The notes under the pieces: model-generated
What the model saw: the letters and a program-made list of their open reading frames with translations, nothing else
What the model was told of the DNA's origin: nothing
Database searches by the model: none
Shown: positions 8,347 through 15,524 of the stretch, piece after piece
Layout of the letters: every line of letters begins with the position of its first letter
Position numbering within the stretch: the stretch's first letter is position 1
Assembly: GCA_034717495.1 (NCBI GenBank)
Contig: JAYELL010000057.1
Location: 1 to 64,000 of the forward strand
Reading direction: 5' to 3'
Length of the DNA stretch: 64,000 bases
Source of the DNA: Chloroflexota bacterium
GTDB taxonomy: Bacteria; Chloroflexota; Anaerolineae; JAAEKA01
Position numbers and translations under genes: made by a program

Positions 8347-8375
8347 ATTTTAGCATCTCGCCCGATTGCGGGCAA
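8347..8375 (-). promoter_or_regulatory. Promoter for the LVIVD lipoprotein gene
   Basis: On the minus strand TTGCCC (8375-8370), a 17-base spacer and TAAAAT (8352-8347, five of six) form a good sigma-70-like promoter. The -35 overlaps a small GCCCG-CAAT-CGGGC hairpin. Transcription would start near 8340, about 25 bases before ATG 8315. Confidence 0.5.
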
Positions 8376-8400
8376 GGGAAATCTCCGCGCAAATCCCGCC

Positions 8401-11115
8401 TCACTGTCGCGTGATCAAGGGCAGGAAAACAGAGGGTGCCGGGTCCGGGGCACCGTAGCGCATCATGACTCCCTCGAAACCCACCGCCCAGCCATCGGTT
8501 GCCGAACTCATGGCAATCGAATTCACTCCTCTAGCCGAGGGGGTCTGCGCAGGCACCCATGCGTTTCCGTCGCCGTGCAGCAGCGGCAGCCGGCTGCCGC
8601 CAATCCAGCCTTCCTCAGTATCAACCAGGGTCACCGCCCAAAGGTCGTGATCGCTCGGGCTATCTGCCTTGTGCCAGGCCTGCCCGTCCCACTGCAGGAT
8701 GGTGCCTTCCTGGCCCACGGCCCAGCCATCGTCGGCCTGGTTCATTGCGATGGCTTTCAGGTAGTAACGGCTGGAGGGAACATCAACCGGGGACCAGGCG
8801 TTTCCATCCCAGTGAAACATGTGTTGCCATTCACCTGCACCCCACCTCGAACCAACGATCCAGCCATCCGTGCTGGAGATCATGGCTATCGCACTTCCAC
8901 TGATCTCCTGATCGAAAAGAGACCAGGCAATGCCATCCCATCGAAAAATGCCACCCCTTCCCGCGGCCCAGCCGTCGTCGCTGGACACCATGTCCAACGC
9001 ATAAAGATCTTCAGTAGTGGGGCTCTCGACCTGGCTCCACGATTGCCCATCCCAGTGCAGGATAGTTGAAGAAGGATAATTGCCGCTATAGCCGCCCACG
9101 GCCCAAACATCGTCACTGCTTACCATATCTACGGCGTTTAGTTCATCATCGCCGGGGTTGTCGACTTGAGTCCAGGAGGTGCCATCCCAGTGCAGGATGA
9201 CAGAAGCAGGCCATTCCCCACCCACGGCCCAGCCATCGTCGGGTTCGCCGATGGCGACGCCGTTCAAATCAAGTCCGGTTGCAGTAAAGGCCGGTGCCCA
9301 GGCAATATCCCCCGATTGGGGCACCCGGTGCATGATGATACCGTTTTTTCCAACGGCCCAGCCCATGCCATCGGCCGTGGTCGCAACGGAGTAGAGACTG
9401 TATTGGGATCTGACTGGGAAGGGACTCGTCACCTGAAGCCAACGATTGCCGTCCCAGCGAAGCAGGGCGGGAGAATACCTCAGACTACTCACGGCCCAGC
9501 CCTCGTCAGCATTGACCATGGAAACCGACGTAAGCGACCGGTCAGTAGGACTCTCCACGGGGGTCCACGAACTGCCATCCCAGTGCATGATCGTGCCGTC
9601 TCCGCCCACGGCCCAGCCATCGTCGGCGGAAACCATGAAAACCGAGAGAAGCCCTTCTCCCCAGGTTGGAGCACCGGGCGGCCGCAGCCAGGCGTGACCA
9701 TCCCAGTGGAAGATGGTCATCCCCCCGCCCACGGCCCAGCCATCGTCGGCGGCAACCATGAAAACCGAACTCAGCCGCTTCTGCGAGACCATCTCGAACT
9801 GGGACCAATGGTGACCATCCCAGTGCAAGATCGTGCTCCAGTCACCCACGGCCCAGCCATCATTGGCATCGACCATGGAAACTGAGTACAGGGTCCGGTC
9901 AGTAGGACTCTCCACCAGGTCCCACGAAATGCCATCCCAGTGCAGAATGGTACCTTCTGCGCCCACCGCCCAGCCGTCGTCGGCATCCAGCATGGTGATC
10001 CCATAGAGATCGTGGACGGTTGAACTGGGTACGGCCGTCCACTGGTCGCCGTACCAGTGCAGAATGGTGCCCCCTTCCCCAACCGCCCAGCTCTCGTTTT
10101 CAGAAACAGCTGCCACCGAGTGCAGATCTCTCTTGGTAGGGGAGTCGGGGGGGGTCCAGACCGCGCCATCCCAGTGAAAAGCGCCCTCACCCCCGATAGC
10201 CCAGCCGTCTGAAGCGGAGATCATGGACACATCGTATAACGGTTTGCCGGTCGGGCTGGTGACCTCATCCCAGGCGTGGCCGTCCCAGTGCAGGATGGTG
10301 GTTGTGTTGGAATAACCGCCAACTGCCCAGGCGTCGTCATGGGCGAGAACGGTTACCGATTGCAACAATTCGTCGCTGGGACTGACAACCTCGCTCCAGC
10401 TGGTGCCATCCCAGTGCAGGATGGTGCCAGCTCTCCCGACGGCCCAGCCATCATCCGCCGCGACCATGGACACAGAATACAGCGTATGACCGGTTGGGCT
10501 TGGGAACTCAAGCCAGGCATGGCCGTCCCAGCGCAGCATGGTGCCGTCGTAGCCGGCGATCCAGCCACCCTCTTCCGTCAAAGCAATCGAATTAAGCCTC
10601 CGGGTTGTTGTTGATGCGACCCGCCGCCACCGGTTGCCATCCCAGTGCAGGATGGTGCCCTCGTAGCCCGCGGCCCAGCCGTTGTCAGGATCGGTCATGG
10701 CCACCGAGGTCAGGATTTCGTCGGTGGGGCTGGCGAACCGTTGCCACTCGACTCCGTTCCAGTGGATGATGGTGCCCTCTTCACCCACAGCCCAACTATC
10801 ATCGGCACTCAGCATGGTTATCCCGTACAGGGTCTTGTTGGTTGGACTGGGAACCCGGAACCAGCCAACACCATCCCAATGCTGAATACTGCCTTCGTAG
10901 CCCACGGCCCAACCGTCATCTGGTGAAAGCATGGCGATGGCTTCGCCTCGGCCTGCGGGGCATCGGACTGGCCGGTCAGTTGTCCAACATTGCCAGGCGT
11001 ACGGAGTATCCGCGGTGGGCGCGGACTGGCCAACGGGTGCCGATGCCGCCGGCGGCACATTGACCAGCAGCACAAGGACGAACATCAAGCAGAGCAACGA
11101 GCGGGTCGATTTCAT
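8401..11115 (-). CDS. Secreted 21-repeat DGWAVG/HWDG beta-propeller protein
   Basis: 904 residues from ATG 11115, preceded at seven to eight bases by GGAGGTG. A Sec signal peptide (MKSTRSLLCLMFVLVLLVN, cleavage after ASA) is followed by about 21 tandem copies of a 41-43-residue unit. Its consensus is roughly MVSADDGWAVG..GTILHWDG..W..V.SPT...L.SV. These resemble the WAVG-type BNR/Ycf48-like blades found in large exported Chloroflexota proteins. Twenty-one units would suit three seven-bladed propellers, but that is arithmetic, not a model. The C-terminus ends in SVFLPLITRQ. No catalytic motif is seen; binding of extracellular glycans or proteins is a guess. The next upstream gene encodes another secreted propeller ending 94 bases before this start. 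Confidence 0.85.
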   Translation of the reverse strand: MKSTRSLLCLMFVLVLLVNVPPAASAPVGQSAPTADTPYAWQCWTTDRPVRCPAGRGEAIAMLSPDDGWAVGYEGSIQHWDGVGWFRVPSPTNKTLYGITMLSADDSWAVGEEGTIIHWNGVEWQRFASPTDEILTSVAMTDPDNGWAAGYEGTILHWDGNRWRRVASTTTRRLNSIALTEEGGWIAGYDGTMLRWDGHAWLEFPSPTGHTLYSVSMVAADDGWAVGRAGTILHWDGTSWSEVVSPSDELLQSVTVLAHDDAWAVGGYSNTTTILHWDGHAWDEVTSPTGKPLYDVSMISASDGWAIGGEGAFHWDGAVWTPPDSPTKRDLHSVAAVSENESWAVGEGGTILHWYGDQWTAVPSSTVHDLYGITMLDADDGWAVGAEGTILHWDGISWDLVESPTDRTLYSVSMVDANDGWAVGDWSTILHWDGHHWSQFEMVSQKRLSSVFMVAADDGWAVGGGMTIFHWDGHAWLRPPGAPTWGEGLLSVFMVSADDGWAVGGDGTIMHWDGSSWTPVESPTDRSLTSVSMVNADEGWAVSSLRYSPALLRWDGNRWLQVTSPFPVRSQYSLYSVATTADGMGWAVGKNGIIMHRVPQSGDIAWAPAFTATGLDLNGVAIGEPDDGWAVGGEWPASVILHWDGTSWTQVDNPGDDELNAVDMVSSDDVWAVGGYSGNYPSSTILHWDGQSWSQVESPTTEDLYALDMVSSDDGWAAGRGGIFRWDGIAWSLFDQEISGSAIAMISSTDGWIVGSRWGAGEWQHMFHWDGNAWSPVDVPSSRYYLKAIAMNQADDGWAVGQEGTILQWDGQAWHKADSPSDHDLWAVTLVDTEEGWIGGSRLPLLHGDGNAWVPAQTPSARGVNSIAMSSATDGWAVGFEGVMMRYGAPDPAPSVFLPLITRQ

Positions 11116-11208
11116 GGCGAAACACCTCCAGATGGAAAGAATATGACCTGAATCATGGCGCAATAGCGTGTGACGCGGTAAGCTGGTATTGAACGGCCGG
11201 GACCAACC

Positions 11209-14200
11209 TCACCGGCCGTTGACCACTGGCAGGAACAGATCCTGCGGGCGATAACGCCACAGCTCCCCGCCGTTGGCCCAGTTCCAGGTGCCCAGGTGCA
11301 GACCACCGTCGAAATTGGCGATGGCGTTGGCCCATAGCGTTGCATCGTTGTTGTTGTCGCCGAAGCCCTTGGGACTCATGGGATTCCAGACTGACCCGTC
11401 CGAAGAATGCCACACCTCCAGCCCCGTGGAGAAGTTGGTGGTCACGGCGATCAGTTCGGAGTCGAAGGACAAGAGGGCTTCCACCTTGAAGTTGTCCGGG
11501 TCACCGAAGCCATCGACCATGGTGGGCAGCCAGAGCGATCCATTCGGTGAACGCCATATCTGTCCACCGGTCGAGTCGTTGCGCGTGCTGATATAGAGCC
11601 AGTTGTCGAACAGGGCCATGCTGCCGAAATGGATGTTGTCGGGGTCACCCAGGCCGTTGACGGCAGCCATTTCCCAGCTGGCGCCGTCGTCAGTTCGCCA
11701 CAATTCCGCGCCTTCTGCATTGTTCTCTACCGCAGCATAGAGCTTTTCCTCAAACACGAACAGGTCCGATACCAGGTTGTTGCTGCTATCACCGTTGAAT
11801 CCGGCGGTGACCACCCGTGTCCAGGAGCCGTTGTTTCCTGTGCCGGAACGCCAGATTTCCGCGCCAGAGTCGTTTTGTGTGGCGGCGTAAAGTGTGTCAT
11901 CGAAAACGGCCAGGGCGGTGATGGCGACATTGTCCCCATTGCTAAACCCGTTTTTGACTACCTTGGACCAGGAAGTGCCCGAAAAACTGCGCCATACCTG
12001 AGCGCCTGTGTCGCCCCATCCCGTTGAGGCGTAGAGGTCTCCATGGAACAGTTGCATGTCAACCACGGCGGGTGCTGCCTGGGGATCAGTGAATCCCCAC
12101 TCGCTGGAGGGCAGCCAATCGGATCCGTGCGTTGACTTCCATATCCTGGAGCCCTGTTCCCAGTCGGACGTGGCAGCGAACAGTTGCCCGTCGAAGGGTT
12201 CCAGTGCTGACACCCCGGTGCTCCAACGCTGGCCAAAGCCGTTGATATTGACCTGGACCCAAGAAGGAACGCCGGTCATGAATTTCTGGACGCGGTGATT
12301 CTCCTGGTCCGCCACATAGATAGTGCCAACCTGGTTTGCAGCTACGCCGGCAGGGTTGCGCAACCGCCCTGATCCGGTGCCTGTCTCGCCTCCGATGGTT
12401 GTCAGATAGGCGCCCGTCGCATCGAAGACCTGTACCCTGTTGTTCCATTGGTCGACGGCATACACCCGACCGGCCTGACCCACTGCCACTGCGATGGGAT
12501 GAAGATGGCCGAAATCATCGCTGAAGACGCCGGTTTCACCCGCGAAGGGTCCGCAGTCGTAGGCCTGTCCGTCGGGCAAACACTGCTGTATCCGCTGGTT
12601 GTTGCTGTCGGCAATATAGATGATGCCCTGGCTACTGACGGCGACGCCAGAGGGCCAACGGAAGTGGCTATGGTCAGACCCGGGCTGACCTGTTTCGCCC
12701 AGGGTCAGCCTGTAATTCCAGTTGCTGTCATAGATCTGTACCCGTTCGTTGCAGCGATCCGCCACCAGGATATCGTCGTTGGTTGGGTTGATGGCAACCC
12801 CGCTGGGGCAGTTGAACTGCTGGTTACCCGTGCCCTGCCCGCCGACGCTCTGATTGAAGGATCCGTCGGAGTTGAACACCTGGACGCGATGGTTGGTGGT
12901 ATCAGAGATATAAGCGCGGCCTGTTGCATCAATCCCCACGTTGCCCTCAGGCCCGCCCCAGTAGTCGCCAAAGTGTTCATTGTCGTCGCCAAAGATGCCC
13001 GCTTCCCCCGCCGCCCACAGCGTCAGGCCATCAGAATCCAGCTTGACCATGCGGTAGCCCGGGTTTTCCAATACGAAGAGCTTGCCATCCGCCCCGGTGC
13101 CTACACCCCACGGCCCATTGAAGTGGGACTGGTCGACGGCGTAGGGTATGCCACCGGTGCCGGCGAAAATGGCCAACAATGTCCCGCCATGGCTGTACTT
13201 GCGGATCGTGTGGGCCTGCAGGTCGCCAATGAAGATATTACCGAACGAATCCGCCACAATGTCGCCCGGCCAGATCATCTCGCTGGCAAAGCTGGTGCAG
13301 TTGCCCGCCGGCGTACAGCGTTTGACGCGCCCGTTGCCTGTATCGGCGATGAACAGGTTGTCGTTGTTATCGATTCCGATTCCCAGGACAAAATCCAGGG
13401 TGTCGACCCCGTTGCCTTGGCTACCGGTGCCGTGGAATGTGGTGCAGGTCCACGCCCCGGCCAGGACACAGCGTTGAACGCGGTAGTTATCGGTATCTGC
13501 TACGTACAATTGGTCGGCGCTGTCCAGAACGATCTGAGAGGGCAGGTTGAAGTGAGCGGAGTCGCTGCCTGGCTCCCCGGTCACACCAATGGTAGCTACA
13601 TGGCCTGGCGTTCCGCCCGATAACGAATAGACCTGCACGCGATGATTTCCGGAGTCCGCCACGTACATCTGGCCCGTGCTGTCAAAGGCAACGCCGCGCG
13701 GATAACGGAACCGGCTATTGGAACTGCCGGGCGTCCAGGGGCTGCTTGATGGGAAAGTTTGAAGCGGACTGCCATTGGCATCGAACTGCCGTAGTGCCGA
13801 AGCGGCCACGATCCAGATCGATTCATCGCTGTCCAGGGCGACATCTTCCGGTGTTGCCAACAGGTCGTCGTCGAATCCCGGTTGGCCTGCCTGACCGATA
13901 GACAAGGTTTTTATTCCTGCAGCGTCGAATTTCTGCATCCGAAAGCCTGCTTCCTCGACGACATAGATGGCCCCTGTGTCGTCGATCGTCATGCCCATCG
14001 GGCGGTTCAGATGCAAGGAGTCAACATGATAGGGTGAGCCTGTTGTTCCCAGGGTTTCCAGGTAGCTGAAACTGAGCCCAGGATCACCCAGGCTAACGGT
14101 GGTTGCCCGGGATTCCGGCAGGTTTTTCAGGTTCAATGGAGGCTGCCAGGGGTATTCCCGTTCGTCGACCGGATCGGTCGCGACCAGATCAAGGTCTTCT

Positions 14201-14307
14201 TCGGGCGAGTGGTCCGGCATCGGCGCTTGGGCAAGCACTGGTGCACTGCCCGCCAACAGGAATACCACTGTGGATAAAATGAGAGAAAGATTTGTTTGAA
14301 AGTTCAT
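11209..14307 (-). CDS. Secreted NHL-repeat / BNR-like beta-propeller protein
   Basis: 1032 residues from ATG 14307 with an excellent GGAGGATTGGC ribosome binding site. The signal peptide MNFQTNLSLILSTVVFLLAG ends at VLAQA. Residues of about 50-670 contain a dozen or more NHL blades (typified by VAFDSTGQMYVADSGNHRVQ and GVAVSSQGIIYIADSNNQRI). The last third switches to a second repeat of about 50 residues with cores like GAEIWRSGTG and LYAATQNDSG, similar to BNR/sialidase-type propellers. The protein ends in DLFLPVVNGR, matching the tail of the downstream DGWAVG protein. NHL proteins scaffold protein, RNA or glycan binding; the target here is unknown. It heads the three-gene propeller block and has its own promoter. 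Confidence 0.87.
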   Translation of the reverse strand: MNFQTNLSLILSTVVFLLAGSAPVLAQAPMPDHSPEEDLDLVATDPVDEREYPWQPPLNLKNLPESRATTVSLGDPGLSFSYLETLGTTGSPYHVDSLHLNRPMGMTIDDTGAIYVVEEAGFRMQKFDAAGIKTLSIGQAGQPGFDDDLLATPEDVALDSDESIWIVAASALRQFDANGSPLQTFPSSSPWTPGSSNSRFRYPRGVAFDSTGQMYVADSGNHRVQVYSLSGGTPGHVATIGVTGEPGSDSAHFNLPSQIVLDSADQLYVADTDNYRVQRCVLAGAWTCTTFHGTGSQGNGVDTLDFVLGIGIDNNDNLFIADTGNGRVKRCTPAGNCTSFASEMIWPGDIVADSFGNIFIGDLQAHTIRKYSHGGTLLAIFAGTGGIPYAVDQSHFNGPWGVGTGADGKLFVLENPGYRMVKLDSDGLTLWAAGEAGIFGDDNEHFGDYWGGPEGNVGIDATGRAYISDTTNHRVQVFNSDGSFNQSVGGQGTGNQQFNCPSGVAINPTNDDILVADRCNERVQIYDSNWNYRLTLGETGQPGSDHSHFRWPSGVAVSSQGIIYIADSNNQRIQQCLPDGQAYDCGPFAGETGVFSDDFGHLHPIAVAVGQAGRVYAVDQWNNRVQVFDATGAYLTTIGGETGTGSGRLRNPAGVAANQVGTIYVADQENHRVQKFMTGVPSWVQVNINGFGQRWSTGVSALEPFDGQLFAATSDWEQGSRIWKSTHGSDWLPSSEWGFTDPQAAPAVVDMQLFHGDLYASTGWGDTGAQVWRSFSGTSWSKVVKNGFSNGDNVAITALAVFDDTLYAATQNDSGAEIWRSGTGNNGSWTRVVTAGFNGDSSNNLVSDLFVFEEKLYAAVENNAEGAELWRTDDGASWEMAAVNGLGDPDNIHFGSMALFDNWLYISTRNDSTGGQIWRSPNGSLWLPTMVDGFGDPDNFKVEALLSFDSELIAVTTNFSTGLEVWHSSDGSVWNPMSPKGFGDNNNDATLWANAIANFDGGLHLGTWNWANGGELWRYRPQDLFLPVVNGR

Positions 14308-14400
14308 GCCAATCCTCCTGGTCCGGCATCGATCGCCGATCCGGATCGGTCCCGGACCTATGGTGCCGGGTCCATTGCTCTGGGCACAGGCCATAGGGGT

Positions 14401-14430
14401 AGTATATACGCTGCCTGTTTCTGCAAGCAA
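14401..14430 (-). promoter_or_regulatory. Promoter for the NHL propeller gene
   Basis: Minus strand TTGCTT (14430-14425), an 18-base spacer, and TATACT (14406-14401, five of six matches). The start would be near 14394, giving a leader of about 87 bases. The rest of the 14308-14631 intergenic region holds no other clear signal except an isolated TATAAT at 14580-14585 facing the LLM oxidoreductase, with no good -35. Confidence 0.5.
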
Positions 14431-14631
14431 ATACGTAATGGCAGGTGAGCTGGGATGATTAGTACAGCTTGGCGTAGATAAATATACAGTTAAAGACCGT
14501 CCCTACTTCTGGTGAAGGACCTTGGTTACTGCATAGTTATTTAGCCCGCAGAGTATTAGTGTATTTTGCTGAGAGTCACTATAATGACAGATGCTGTTCC
14601 TCGTAGGTGCCATGTTGGAGAGGGTCGAATC

Positions 14632-15510
14632 ATGCACTATGCCATCAATATCATAAACTTCGGTGACTGCGGTGATGCCCGCGTGTTGGCCGATTTGGCT
14701 CAAGATGCCGAGGCTGCCGGCTGGGACGGCTTCTTCATCTGGGATCATATCGCATGGGATTGGGGTGTAATGCCCATGGTTGATCCCTGGATTGCCTTGA
14801 CGGCAATCGCCCTGAGTACTGAACGCGTGCGACTCGGGGCCATGGTTACGCCGATTCCCCGTCGAAGGCCCTGGAAGTTCGCGCGGGAGACCGTCTCCCT
14901 GGATCATCTGTCCGATGGCCGGCTGGTTGTAGGCGTGGGCATCGGGATTACCAAGGCCGAATTCGACAACCTGGGCGAGCCAGGTGACTTCAAGATCCGA
15001 GGTGCCATGTTGGATGAGGGCCTTGAGGTCGTGGAGAAGCTCTGGTGTGGCGAGTCGTTCAGTTTCGATGGCCAATACTACAAGATCAAGGATACCCAGT
15101 TCCTTCCGGCACCACAGCAATCTCCCCGGATTCCCGTCTGGGTGGCGGGCATGTGGCCCAATAGACGGCCCTTCCGTCGCGCTGCTCGTTGGGATGGTGT
15201 CTTTCCCATACCGGCCGGCGGCGCGCCCGAAGAAATGCTCACTCCCGACGACATTCGCGACATCATGGCCTACGTCCAGCGGTATCGCGGGAGCGATCGC
15301 CCCTTTGATGTTAGCATCGGTGGCGACACCCCTGGCGATGATCCGGCGCGGGCCGCTGAAACGGTAAGCCCTTATGCCGCAGCCGGTGTAACCTGGTGGC
15401 ATGAGGCAATTCATGGCTTTCGTCCCGACCTTGCCCAACGGGCTGAAGAGTCCTCGTGGGTCGATGCCATGCGCTGGCGCATTCTTCAGGGGCCTCCGCG
15501 TATCGAATAA
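14632..15510 (+). CDS. LLM-class flavin-dependent oxidoreductase (luciferase-like)
   Basis: 292 residues from ATG 14632, preceded by GGAGAGGG at eight bases. The luciferase-like TIM-barrel is clear: AINIINFGDCGD at the start, GWDGFFIWDHIAWD, VRLGAMVTPIPRRRPWKFAR, and SDGRLVVGVGIG. The family uses FMN or coenzyme F420 with substrates ranging from alkanesulfonates to methylenetetrahydromethanopterin. The segment FARETVSLDHLSDGRL is common to F420-type and FMN-type members alike, so the cofactor cannot be told here. It converges on the acyl-CoA synthetase gene with only 14 bases between the stops. No partner reductase is nearby. The substrate is unknown. Confidence 0.88.
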   Translation: MHYAINIINFGDCGDARVLADLAQDAEAAGWDGFFIWDHIAWDWGVMPMVDPWIALTAIALSTERVRLGAMVTPIPRRRPWKFARETVSLDHLSDGRLVVGVGIGITKAEFDNLGEPGDFKIRGAMLDEGLEVVEKLWCGESFSFDGQYYKIKDTQFLPAPQQSPRIPVWVAGMWPNRRPFRRAARWDGVFPIPAGGAPEEMLTPDDIRDIMAYVQRYRGSDRPFDVSIGGDTPGDDPARAAETVSPYAAAGVTWWHEAIHGFRPDLAQRAEESSWVDAMRWRILQGPPRIE

Positions 15511-15524
15511 CCGTAATCTGCAAG

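Noticed and set aside
12448-13623. 391-codon plus-strand frame
   Set aside because: Antisense shadow of the NHL-repeat gene; its repetitive sequence mirrors the NHL blades.
14580-14585. TATAAT ahead of the LLM oxidoreductase
   Set aside because: A perfect -10, but no hexamer at 16-18 bases upstream resembles a -35; left as a note only.
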